Source of the DNA: Streptomyces sp. HUAS 15-9
Lineage (GTDB): Bacteria; Actinomycetota; Actinomycetes; Streptomycetales; Streptomycetaceae
Direction of reading: 5' to 3'
Assembly: GCF_025642155.1 (NCBI RefSeq)
Contig: NZ_CP106798.1
Location: forward strand, 3,658,001 to 3,722,000
Length of the DNA stretch: 64,000 nt
Position numbers and translations under genes: made by a program. Below are positions 37,950 to 47,100 of the stretch, in pieces (position 1 is the stretch's first letter; each line of letters starts with the position of its first letter). Below the pieces are notes generated by a model. It ran no database searches, was not told the DNA's origin, and was given only the letters and a program-made list of their open reading frames with translations.

Positions 37950-38840
37950 TCAGGAAGCCGGCTTCCCGTCGAAGCTGGCGAAGTACGCGGCAGCCATGTC
38001 CTCGTCGGCATGGCCCTGGGCGGCGGCGCGCGCGAAGCGCTCCGCGGCGGCCTCGGCCACGTCGAGACGGACGCCGTTGTCCGCACCGGCCCGGACGATC
38101 AGCCGCGCGTCCTTCTCGGCCGTGCCCACCGCGAACTGGGCCGGGGACAGCCGGTCGCCCAGCACCATGGCCGCCTTGACCCGCAGGTACCCCATGTCGA
38201 GCGGCCCGCCCTCGATGAGGTCGAAGAAGCTCTGCGGGTCGACGCCGAGCGCCTGGGACAGGGCGAGGACCTCGCCGGTCGCCGCGGTGGCCGCGAGGAC
38301 CCAGCTGTTGGCGACCAGCTTGAGCCGGGTGGCGCTGCCCGCCGCCCCGTCGTCGCCGGTCCACACCGTACGGGCGCCGACCGCGTCGAACACGGGCGTG
38401 ACGGCCGCCCGGCCCTCCTCGGGACCCGCGGCCAGGACGGTCAGCTGTCCGGCCTCCGCGGGCTGGCGGGTGCCGAGGACCGGGGCGTCGTAGAAGACGA
38501 GGCCGTGGTCGCGGGCGAAGCCGGCCAGGTCGGCGGCCGAGTCGAGACCGGCGGTGGTCGACTGCGCCCAGACCGCGCCGGGGCGCAGTGCGGGAGCCGC
38601 CTCCCGCATGACCTCCAGGACGGTGTGGCCGTCGTACAGCATGGTCAGGACGGCGTCGGCGCCCTGGACGGCCTCGGCGGGGGTGTCGGCGACGTGGGCG
38701 CGGTCGGCGGCCAGCGGTTCGGCCTTGGCGCGGGTGCGGTTCCAGACGCGGACGGTGTGCCCGGCCTTGGTGAGGTTGCGGGCCATCGCGGCCCCCATGA
38801 TCCCGGTGCCCAGGACGCTCACGGTGAGTTTGTCTGTCAT
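37950..38840 (-). CDS. NAD(P)-dependent beta-hydroxyacid dehydrogenase / imine-reductase-like
   Basis: This 296-residue protein of the 6-phosphogluconate/3-hydroxyisobutyrate dehydrogenase superfamily has the Rossmann motif GTGIMGAAMARNL at residues 10-22. The helical C-terminal domain contains the usual catalytic-lysine region (LKLVANSWVLA). Substrate could be a beta-hydroxyacid or a cyclic imine. ATG 38840 follows AGGAAG. The upstream leader contains a 16-bp direct repeat (38903-38941). It is not evidently in an operon. Confidence 0.85.
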   Translation of the reverse strand: MTDKLTVSVLGTGIMGAAMARNLTKAGHTVRVWNRTRAKAEPLAADRAHVADTPAEAVQGADAVLTMLYDGHTVLEVMREAAPALRPGAVWAQSTTAGLDSAADLAGFARDHGLVFYDAPVLGTRQPAEAGQLTVLAAGPEEGRAAVTPVFDAVGARTVWTGDDGAAGSATRLKLVANSWVLAATAATGEVLALSQALGVDPQSFFDLIEGGPLDMGYLRVKAAMVLGDRLSPAQFAVGTAEKDARLIVRAGADNGVRLDVAEAAAERFARAAAQGHADEDMAAAYFASFDGKPAS

Positions 38841-38902
38841 GACGTCAACTTCCTGTTCCGTGCGGTGAGTACGGGCCTTCAGCGGGGTCGCTGAGGCGCG
38901 GT

Positions 38903-38941
38903 CTCCATGGTCGTTCAGGCACGGCCTCCATGGTCGTTCAG
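38903..38941 (+). repeat. 16-bp direct repeat upstream of the dehydrogenase
   Basis: CTCCATGGTCGTTCAG occurs at 38903-38918 and 38926-38941 (period 23). It may be a regulatory site for the gene at 37950 or a local duplication. Confidence 0.45.
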
Positions 38942-38992
38942 ACGCGAGCGTTCCCGGCGGCGGCGTGGACGAGTCCTTCAACGAGCCCCTGG

Positions 38993-39132
38993 CTAACCGG
39001 TGTGCAGCATCAGCCCGATCCCCGCCACCAGGAGTCCCGCGGCGGCGATCCGGGGCGCACCGAACCGCTCCTTGAAGAAACAGCACGCCGATCGCCGCTC
39101 CGACGATGATCGACATGCGCCCCAGGCCGGTT
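38993..39132 (-). pseudogene. 3' remnant of a DMT-superfamily transporter, frameshifted
   Basis: Two overlapping frames together read GLGRMSIIVGAAIGVLF and then FKERFGAPRIAAAGLLVAGIGLM, the C-terminal two helices of an EamA/SMR-type transporter. One extra T in CTGTTTCTTC breaks the frame. Nothing of the 5' part remains, because the homology stops where the neighbouring lipoprotein gene ends (39133). It is a dead gene fragment. Confidence 0.7.
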
Positions 39133-39645
39133 TCAGCGGACGCCGGGCGATTCTTCTTGTGCCGCGGTACCGCGACCGACGGTCAAGGACCAGCGCACGG
39201 ATGAGGGTGCCTCGACAGCGACGACTCCGCTGCGATCTACGCCTGACACGGCTACCTGGTTGTAGGTGGTGCTGACCTTGTTGGCCAGGCAGTCGAGCGG
39301 GAACGAGACATGCACGGACTGCACTGCTACCTTGATCGTTCCCTTGTCCTGACAGCGCAGCGCGACGATGAGGGCGTCCCCCTTCTTCCCCTTGTCGAAC
39401 GAGATGCTGGCGTTCCCGGCCGTGACCTTCTGACGGCCGGCAAGCGTCTCGTCCGCGTCCAGCTCCGGCGGCTTCTGCACGGAGGGCTGCGTGGCGCTGG
39501 GGGGGATGGTCACCGAACCCGACTCGGAGGAGTGCGGGGACTGTGAGGGTTGCTTGGCACCGGAGTTGTCCGAGGTGCAGGCAGTGACCGGAAAGAGCAA
39601 CGCGGCGCACACAGTGCTCAGCCCCGCAAGGGTTCGGCGCGACAT
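39133..39645 (-). CDS. Putative secreted lipoprotein, unknown function
   Basis: This is a 170-residue protein. A short signal (MSRRTLAGLSTVCAALLFPV) ends at a lipobox-like TAC with Cys22, followed by a Ser/Pro/Gln-rich linker and a beta-rich domain of about 100 residues. It starts two bases after the stop codon of the secreted-protein gene at 39647 and shares its message. GC is lower than in flanking core genes. No known domain was recognised. Confidence 0.65.
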   Translation of the reverse strand: MSRRTLAGLSTVCAALLFPVTACTSDNSGAKQPSQSPHSSESGSVTIPPSATQPSVQKPPELDADETLAGRQKVTAGNASISFDKGKKGDALIVALRCQDKGTIKVAVQSVHVSFPLDCLANKVSTTYNQVAVSGVDRSGVVAVEAPSSVRWSLTVGRGTAAQEESPGVR

Positions 39646-39646
39646 G

Positions 39647-40300
39647 TCAGTTCTCCCAGATGGCCCAGCCGACACGGTGCGGCGTGTAGATAGTGACGTT
39701 CTTCTTGCTTCCCTTGCCACAGTTGACGTACGTGTACTGGCTGTACCCATAGCTCTTCAAAGGGAAGACGCCGTAACGGGCATAGGTGGTCTTGTGCGGC
39801 GGGGTATCCACGCTGATGGAATTGCCGATCTTGGCGGTGAGCGATGCGGACACAGTGACGCCGAACTTCACACCGCTCTCGACAACGGCCACAGTGACCT
39901 TCACGTTGAGTTCGCCGCTGAAGGCAACACCGACCGTGCCGGATACCTCCGAGGTGAATGTCGACTTCGCGGTCCGCGAGGTGCCGTTGTGGTTTGCTCG
40001 CTCGACCACTACGCCCTTGTGGTGGTCCTTGTTCTTGCTCGTCGGGTGGTAGTACCAGCCCTGCTCACAGCCGCGACTGTCGGGCATATTGCCTGTGTGG
40101 TTGGCTGCATCGGACGGAGCCGGGGCGGGGGTGTCCGGGGCACCTTCGACGAGGTCCGGCTCCTCGGGCTGGTCGGGTGGGGCCGTTGCGATGGTGTCAA
40201 TCGGCGCCGAGCTTGGGTCGTCCGCCGGCGCAGGGCTGGCGCCGGCCAGAACGGCCATAGCGACGGCAGGAGCGAGCAGAGTCAGTCTGTGCATGCGCAT
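39647..40300 (-). CDS. Secreted beta-strand-rich protein, possible pore-former-like fold
   Basis: This 217-residue protein has an N-terminal signal peptide (MRMHRLTLLAPAVAMAVLAG, cleavage after SPAPA). A Pro/Asp/Glu-rich linker leads to a C-terminal domain of about 130 residues. That domain has long runs of alternating polar and hydrophobic residues (TVGVAFSGELNVKVTVAVV; VKFGVTVSASLTAKIGNSIS), then TPPHKTTYARYGVF and VGWAIWEN. Such alternation occurs in aerolysin/ETX-type beta-hairpins, but that is only a shape resemblance. GGAGAA precedes the ATG. GC is locally low, suggesting acquisition. Confidence 0.6.
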   Translation of the reverse strand: MRMHRLTLLAPAVAMAVLAGASPAPADDPSSAPIDTIATAPPDQPEEPDLVEGAPDTPAPAPSDAANHTGNMPDSRGCEQGWYYHPTSKNKDHHKGVVVERANHNGTSRTAKSTFTSEVSGTVGVAFSGELNVKVTVAVVESGVKFGVTVSASLTAKIGNSISVDTPPHKTTYARYGVFPLKSYGYSQYTYVNCGKGSKKNVTIYTPHRVGWAIWEN

Positions 40301-40555
40301 CGAAGGTTCTCCTTGGTCAGAGGAGGGTTGGCGCAGTGCGATCAACAGCTCATCCACATCTGACGAGATCATGTCAGCGCGCTGGTGCGGACTACCGGCT
40401 TCCAGTGATTTTCTGAGCAAGACGTGAGGCTCAGACGTGAAGATCGGCTGATCGCAGGGAACAGCACCACAGGAAACTGAGCCGTCAGGGTGAGTGGACG
40501 AGGTACTTGCGTCGCCCTGTCTCGGAGCCGTCTACATGGCACGAGATACTGGACT

Positions 40556-40910
40556 TCACCGACTCCAAGGCCTGGCCCGGGTGACGGCCTCGGCCCCGAG
40601 TTCCTCGCGGACCCGCTCGAGGTCCACCCGGGACGCCCCGTCCATGAGGACGAGGACAGGCACGCCTCCCCCAAGCTCTCGGCTTCGCTCGAGCAGGGGG
40701 ACCCCATGCGGCGAAGATCAGCGACTTGCAGATCTGGCTCAGCTCGCATCCGACGGCCGCGGCGGCCTCGGCGGCGGTGCGGGTGGAGTCCGGGAAGCGT
40801 CTGATCCAGGAGCGGAGTTCCCCGAGACCCAGTTCCTCCAGGGCCGCGGCGAAGCGGGGGTGGGCTCCGGAACCCTCGGCGTCGGCGTCAGTGGCGGCCG
40901 TCGTCGTCAT
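40556..40910 (-). pseudogene. Broken YbaK/EbsC-type aminoacyl-tRNA deacylase gene
   Basis: The ATG at 40910 opens a normal YbaK-like start (HPRFAAALEELGLGELRSWIRRF, then AAAAVGCELSQICKSLIFAA). A REP-like hairpin (40666-40707) then interrupts it. Beyond the hairpin the family sequence resumes in a different frame: GVPVLVLMDGASRVDLERV, REELGAEAVTRA. After VTRA homology ends and the frame closes. The catalytic region is lost, so the gene cannot make a functional deacylase. Confidence 0.75.
40666..40707 (-). repeat. REP-like hairpin interrupting the ybaK pseudogene
   Basis: Plus strand CTCCCCCAAGCTC, then TCGGCTTCGCTC, then GAGCAGGGGGACCCCAT. The ends and inner GAGC/GCTC stem match the copy at 7001-7034. 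Streptomyces genomes carry many such elements between genes (general knowledge). Confidence 0.7.
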
Positions 40911-41006
40911 GCGGGGCACGGTAGCGGTACGTGTACGGGGCAGGCGACCGGGTTTCACCACATGCCCGACCGGGCTTCCCCGCCGACCGGGTTCACGGCA
41001 TGAAGA

Positions 41007-41048
41007 GGCCGGCGAGAGCGCCCCGTCCCCACGGATCTCTCGCCGGCC
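41007..41048 (-). terminator. Terminator of the mmpL gene
   Basis: GGCCGGCGAGAG and CTCTCGCCGGCC form a perfect 12-bp stem with an 18-base loop, 24 bases beyond the mmpL stop codon. Confidence 0.7.
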
Positions 41049-41071
41049 GGTCCTTCGGTGGAAGCGGTGCG

Positions 41072-43300
41072 TCAGGCGTGCACCAGCTCCCGGTCCACGT
41101 CACCGTCCCGCGGGCGGTCGCTGTCGTGGGCGCGCAGGCCCTCGCCCTCGACGTCCACGTTGGGCAGGGCGCGGTCCAGCCACTTCGGCAGCCACCAGGC
41201 CTTCTTGCCGAGCAGGGCGAGCACGGCCGGGACGATCGCCATCCGGACGATGAAGGCGTCGAAGAACACCGCGATGGCCAGGCCGAAGCCGATCATCTTG
41301 ATCATCGACTCGCTGGAGCCGATGAAGCCGGAGAAGACGGCGATCATGATCACCGCGGCGGCGGTCACCACGCGGGCGCCGTGCCTGAAGCCGGTCACCA
41401 CGGCCTGGCTCGGCTTCTCCCCGTGGACGTACGCCTCCCGCATCCGGGTCACCAGGAACACCTCGTAGTCCATGGCGAGACCGAAGACCACGCCCACCAT
41501 GAAGATCGGCATCATCGACATGATCGGTCCGGTCTGCTCGACGCCCATCAGGCCGGACAGCCAGCCCCACTGGAAGACCGCGACGACGGCGCCGAGGGCC
41601 GCCAGCACGCTCAGCAGGAAGCCGAGGGCCGCCTTCAGGGGGACCAGGATCGAGCGGAAGACGAGGATCAGGAGGAGGAAGGCCAGGCCGACGACCAGGC
41701 CCAGATACGGGACGAGCGCATCGTTCAGCTTCTGCGACGTGTCGATGTTCATCGCCGTCGAGCCGGTGACCAGGACCTGCGCGTCCGTGTCCGCCTTGAT
41801 CTCCGTGCCCTTGTCACGGATCGCGTGCACCAGGTCCTCGGTGGTCGTCGAGGACGGCTTGGAGTTGGGGATCACGGTGATCGTCGCGGTGTCACTGGCC
41901 TTGTTGGGCACGGCCGGGGTCACCGTCACGACGTCCTTGAGGCCCTTGATCTCCTTGCCGACCTCCTTGAAGGCGGCCTTGGGGTGGTCGCTGTCCTTGG
42001 CGTCGACCACCAGCATCAGGGGGCCGTTGAAGCCGGGGCCGAAGCCCTCGGAGAGCAGGTCGTAGGCGCGGCGCTGTGTCGTCGACGTCGGCTGGGAGCC
42101 GTCGTCGGGCAGGCCCAGTTCCAGCGAGGCGGCGGGGACGGCCGCGGCGCCGAGGCCGACGACGCCCAGCAGGAGGACGGCGACCGGGCGCCGTACGACG
42201 AAGCTCGCCCAGCGCGTGCCCATGTTCGGCCGGCCGGCCTTGTGGGGGTGCTTGGGCCCCCGTCCGCCGCCGAGCAGCTTGCTCTTCTCGCCCGCCGGGC
42301 GCACCTTGCGGCCCGCGTAGCCGAGCAGCGCCGGGATCAGGGTGAGCGCGATCAGGACCGCGACGGCGACCGTGCCCGCGGCGGCGACGCCCATCTTGGT
42401 CAGCATCGGGATGTTGACCACGGACAGACCGACCAGGGCGATCACCACGGTGAGCCCTGCGAAGACCACCGCGGAGCCCGCGGTGCCGGCGGCCCGCCCG
42501 GCGGCTTCCTCGCGCTCGCGGCCCTCGGCCAGTTCGGCGCGGTAGCGGGAGACGATGAACAGCGCGTAGTCGATGCCGACGGCGAGGCCGATCATCGAGG
42601 CCAGGGTGGAGGTGGTGGAGCCGAGGTCCAGCGCGTTGGCGAGCGCGGCGATGGTGGAGACGCCGATGCCGACGCCGATGAGGGCGGTGACCAGCGGCAG
42701 TCCGGCCGCGAGCAGCGAGCCGAAGGTGATGACGAGGACGACCGCGGCGATCGCGATGCCGATGACCTCGGTGGCGCCGGTCTCGGGAGTCGTGTTGAGG
42801 GCGTCACCGCCGACCTCGACGGTCAGCCCGGCGTCCCGCGCGTCCTGCGCGGCCTCCTTGAGGGCGTCGCGCGTGGAGTCCTCGAGCTCCATGCCGGAGA
42901 CCTTGTACTTGACCGACGCATAGGCGACCGTGCCGTTCTTGCTGACGGCCCTGGCCTGGTACGGGTCGGCGACGGAGGCGACCTCGGAGCCGTCCTTCAG
43001 CTCCGCGACCGTCTTCTTCACGATCTTCTTGTTGGCGGCGGCGGTCATCTTCTCGCCGCTCGGCGCCTTGAAGACGACGCGCGCGGTGGCGCCGTCGGCG
43101 CTCATCCCGGGGAAGCGCTGTTCCAGCAGGTCGAAGGCCTTCTGGGCCTCGGTGCCGGGGACGGAGAAGGAGGTGTTGCCGGCCGCGGGGGCACTTGCCG
43201 CCCCGACACCCGCCAGCGTCAGCAGCGCCACCCATATGAGGGCGACGAAGTGCCGTCGCCGGAAGGCGAGTCGGCCCAGTTTGTAGAGGAACGTGGCCAC
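41072..43300 (-). CDS. MmpL-family RND transporter
   Basis: This 742-residue exporter has twelve membrane helices in two repeats, each with a large external loop. Typical blocks are GLAVGIDYALFIVSRYR with ATVIG-like helices in the first half and GVVFGLAMDYEVFLVTRMREAY in the second. Such proteins export lipids, siderophores or drugs by proton motive force. The start is GTG 43300. A divergently acting type of control is expected from the TetR gene 120 bases upstream on the same strand and the palindrome at 44086. The substrate is unknown. Confidence 0.9.
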   Translation of the reverse strand: MATFLYKLGRLAFRRRHFVALIWVALLTLAGVGAASAPAAGNTSFSVPGTEAQKAFDLLEQRFPGMSADGATARVVFKAPSGEKMTAAANKKIVKKTVAELKDGSEVASVADPYQARAVSKNGTVAYASVKYKVSGMELEDSTRDALKEAAQDARDAGLTVEVGGDALNTTPETGATEVIGIAIAAVVLVITFGSLLAAGLPLVTALIGVGIGVSTIAALANALDLGSTTSTLASMIGLAVGIDYALFIVSRYRAELAEGREREEAAGRAAGTAGSAVVFAGLTVVIALVGLSVVNIPMLTKMGVAAAGTVAVAVLIALTLIPALLGYAGRKVRPAGEKSKLLGGGRGPKHPHKAGRPNMGTRWASFVVRRPVAVLLLGVVGLGAAAVPAASLELGLPDDGSQPTSTTQRRAYDLLSEGFGPGFNGPLMLVVDAKDSDHPKAAFKEVGKEIKGLKDVVTVTPAVPNKASDTATITVIPNSKPSSTTTEDLVHAIRDKGTEIKADTDAQVLVTGSTAMNIDTSQKLNDALVPYLGLVVGLAFLLLILVFRSILVPLKAALGFLLSVLAALGAVVAVFQWGWLSGLMGVEQTGPIMSMMPIFMVGVVFGLAMDYEVFLVTRMREAYVHGEKPSQAVVTGFRHGARVVTAAAVIMIAVFSGFIGSSESMIKMIGFGLAIAVFFDAFIVRMAIVPAVLALLGKKAWWLPKWLDRALPNVDVEGEGLRAHDSDRPRDGDVDRELVHA

Positions 43301-43420
43301 GAGGTCGTACTCCCGGTCAGTCGTGGGGTGTTCAGGGCAGGGGTGACCAACCCCGCGGGTGGCAGGGGTGATCGGCCCGACGACGTGAGCGGTGACGTCA
43401 GGTGGGGCTGAGGGGACTTG

Positions 43421-44023
43421 TCAGTCGGTGTGAACGCCGAGGGCGGGGAGGACCACGGCGTCGATGTACGAGAGGAGGAACGACTGTGTCGGCGGCTGCT
43501 CGTCGATCATCGCGCGAGCCGCGAACCCGCCGATCATCATGTGCATCACAAACCCGATCGCCGGGTTGTCCGCACGGACCTCTCCGCGGTCGACCGCCCG
43601 CTGGATCACGCGACGGAACTCCGCCATCTCCGGCTCGATGAGATGCTCCCGGAACGCCTGCAGGAGGTCCGGGTTGCCGTGCACCGCCATGGCCAGACCC
43701 CGCATCAGCGCGGAGCTCTGTTCCATCTCGCAGTCGTCCGAGCGCAGCGTGAGGGCGTGCAGATCGCCCTGGAGCGACCCGGTGTCGACCTCGTCGGCCG
43801 AGCCGCCCGGCTTGCTGTGCCGCACGGCCTTCGCCACCAGCTCGGCCTTGCCGCCCCACTGGCGGTAGAGGGTCGCCTTGCTGGACCGGGTGCGGGCGGC
43901 CACGGCGTCCATGGTGAGGGCGTCGTAGCCGACTTCGCGGAGCAGGTCGAGCACGGCCTCGTACAACTCGGCCTCGCGCTCGGGGGTGATACGACTGCGG
44001 CGCGCCGTGGCGACCTCGGTCAT
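43421..44023 (-). CDS. TetR-family repressor of the MmpL exporter
   Basis: This 200-residue TetR regulator has its helix-turn-helix in residues 30-58 (ALTMDAVAARTRSSKATLYRQWGGKAELV). The C-terminal ligand domain contains DEVDTGSLQGDL and MIGGFAARAMI, as in TetR_C members. ATG 44023 was chosen as the first Met before RRSRITPERE. It lies directly upstream of the mmpL gene and downstream of a perfect CGTACGAAACG palindrome, so it probably represses itself and the exporter. Confidence 0.9.
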   Translation of the reverse strand: MTEVATARRSRITPEREAELYEAVLDLLREVGYDALTMDAVAARTRSSKATLYRQWGGKAELVAKAVRHSKPGGSADEVDTGSLQGDLHALTLRSDDCEMEQSSALMRGLAMAVHGNPDLLQAFREHLIEPEMAEFRRVIQRAVDRGEVRADNPAIGFVMHMMIGGFAARAMIDEQPPTQSFLLSYIDAVVLPALGVHTD

Positions 44024-44085
44024 CGTTCCCACCTTCCCACTCCGAACGACACGGTTTCGTACGTGACGAATGTAGCGCACCCCCC

Positions 44086-44111
44086 CGTACGAAACGAAAC
44101 CGTTTCGTACG
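44086..44111. promoter_or_regulatory. Perfect palindromic TetR operator
   Basis: CGTACGAAACG (44086-44096), four bases and CGTTTCGTACG (44101-44111) form a perfect 11-bp-arm inverted repeat. A further half-site, GTTTCGTACG, lies at 44054-44063 nearer the tetR start. Confidence 0.75.
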
Positions 44112-44190
44112 TGTCCTGGGTCACGCCCTGGTCGGACGCCCGGAATTTTCACAAGTTGCTGCGGTCCATCCCCCGGAAAAGCATGGGGAG

Positions 44191-47100
44191 GTGAGCTATC
44201 TGCGCCTGCCGCACCTCAGCGGCGAACTGCTGTGCTTCGTGGCCGAGGACGACCTCTGGCTGGCTCCCCTCGGCTCCCCGGGCCGCGCCTGGCGGCTCAC
44301 GGTGGACCGCACCAAGACCGGCCACCCCCGCTTCTCGCCCGACGGCCGGACGATCGCGTACACGAGCTGGCGCAGCCTGGTGCCCGAGATCCATGTGATC
44401 GGCGTGGAGGGCGGACCGGGCCGGCAGCTGACGTACTGGGGAAGCGCGGACACCCGGGTGTGCGGCTGGACGCCTCCAGAGAACGGCGGGCCGGAGATCC
44501 TCGCCGTCGCCTCCCACGGCCAGCCCTTCTCGTACTTCACCTGGGCCTACAAGGTCTCCACCGACGGCGACCCCGGCCGCAAGCTCCCCTGGGGCCCGGT
44601 CACCGACATCCAGGTCGCCGACCTCGACGAGGGCCACCGGACCCTGCTCCTGACCGGCACCCCGCCGCATGAACCGGCCGGCTGGAAGCGGTACCGGGGC
44701 GGCGCCATGGGCCGACTGTGGCTGCACGGGCAGCGGCTGCTCGCCGACATCGGCGGCCATCTGGACTGCCCCATGTTCGTCGGCGGCCGGATCGCGTTCC
44801 TCTCCGACCACGAGGGCATCGGCAATCTCTACTCGTGCGCCTACGACGGCTCCGACCTGCGCCGCCACACCGACCACGACGCCTTCTACGCCCGGCACGC
44901 CTCCAGCGACGGCACGCGGGTGGTGTACCAGTGCGCGGGCGACCTGTGGCTGGTGGACGACCTGTCGGCGGACTCGGTGCCGCACCGGCTCGAGGTGCGC
45001 CTGTCCGGAGCACGCGCGGGACGCCGCAGGTACCAGGTGCCGGCCGCCCGGCACGTGGACGGCATCTCGGTCGACGAGACCGGCCGGGCCAGCGCCGTCG
45101 TGGTCCGCGGCAGCCTGTACTGGCTCACCCACCGCGACGGCCCCGCCCGCACCATCTCGGACACGCCCGGCGTCCGGGTCCGGCTCCCGGAGATGCTGGG
45201 CTCGACCGGGCAGATCGCCTACGTCACGGACGCCGCGGGCGAGGACGCGATCGAGATCTCCCATCTGCCCCGCGCCAGCGGCGACCGTGCGCCGCGCCGG
45301 CTGGCCTCCGGCGAGCTGGGCCGGGTCCTGGAACTGGCCTCGGATCCACTGGGCGAGCGCCTCGCCGTCGCCGCGCACGACGGACGGCTGCTGCTGATCG
45401 ACACGGGCGAGGAGTCGACCGGCCAGGAGCCGGACGGCGAGGAGTCGAGCGGCGCGGTGACCGAGCTGATCCGGTCCGTCAACGGCCCGGTGCGGGACCT
45501 GGCCTTCTCGCCGGACGGCTCCTGGCTGACCTGGTCGCATCCGGGGATAGGCCGCTCGCTCCGGCAGATCAAGATGGCCCGGATCTCCGGTCCCGGGCAG
45601 GCGGACCAGCCGGTCGTCGACGTGACCAACGGCCGCTTCGAGGACGAGAACCCGGTCTTCACCCGGGACGGCCGCTATCTGGCGTTCCTGTCCTGGCGCG
45701 GCTTCGACCCGGTGTACGACGTCCACACCGGCGATCTGTCCTTCCCGCTCGGCTGCCGCCCGTACCTGGTCCCGCTGTCCTCGGCCACCCCCTCCCCCTT
45801 CGCCCTGAACCCCGAGGGCCGGCCGGCCGCCGGGGGCCTGGACCCCGTGGAGGACGAGGAGACCGGCGAGGGCGGCGCGGTGACCGTGGAGATCGAGGGG
45901 CTGGAGAACAGGGTCACCCCGTTCCCGGTCTCCGCCTCCAAGTACTCCGGGCTGCTGCCGGTCTCCGGCGGCGGTCTGGTCTGGCTGCGCTGGCCGATCT
46001 CGGGTGCGCTGGGCGAGACGTTCGCGAACCCCAACGACCCCAGTGAGCGGCCCACGCTGGAGTACTTCAACGTCACCAAGGCGAAGAAGTCCCAACTCGT
46101 CGACCATCTCGACTGGTTCTCGGTGAGCGGCGACGGCACCCGGCTGGTGCTCATGGACGAGGGCGACCTGCGGGCCGTCCCCGCGACCGAGCCCGGCGAC
46201 AGCGACTCCACGACCTGGATCGACCTGCGCCGCATCCTGCACGAGGTCGACCCGCCCGCCGAGTGGCGCCAGGCGTACGCGGAGGCCGGCCGGCTCATCC
46301 GGGACTACTTCTGGGAGCCGCACATGTGCGGCATCGACTGGGACGCGATCCTCGACCAGTACCGGCCGCTGGTCGAACGGGTCGCCTCCCCCGACGAGTT
46401 CGCCGACCTGTTGCGCGAGGTGCTGGGCGAACTGGGCACCTCCCACGCCTATGTCACCCCTGCCCGCCGCAACGAGGGACCGCCGCACTACCAGCGCTTC
46501 CAGGGCCTGCTGGGCGCCAACCTGGTGTGCCGGGACGGCCGTTGGACGGTCAAGCGGATCCTGCCCGGCGACTCCTCCGACTCCAAGGCCCGCTCCCCGC
46601 TGGCCGGCACGGGCATCCGGGAGGGCGCCGTGCTCACCCATGTGGACGGCCGGCCGGTGGACCCGGTGACCGGTCCGTATCCGCTGCTCGCGGGTTCGGG
46701 CGGTACGACGGTGGAGCTGACGTTCGCCCCGGCCGAGGGCGAGACGGGCCCGCCGCGGCGGGTCGCCGTCGTGCCCCTGATCGACGAGCGGCCGCTGCGC
46801 TACCAGGACTGGGTGGCCAAACGCCGCGAGGTCACCCGGGAGTTGAGCGGCGGCAAGTGCGGCTATCTGCACATCCCCGACCTGGGCGGCTCGGGCTGGG
46901 CCCAGTTCAACCGCGATCTGCGCATGGAGGTCTCCCGGCCCGTGCTGATCGTGGACGTGCGCGGCAACGCGGGCGGGCACATCAGCGAGCTGGTCGTCGA
47001 GAAGCTCACCCGGACCATCCTCGGCTGGGACCTGACCCGCAACGCCCAGCCGGTGTCGTACGCCTCGAACGCGCCCCGCGGCCCGATCGTCGCCCTCGCC

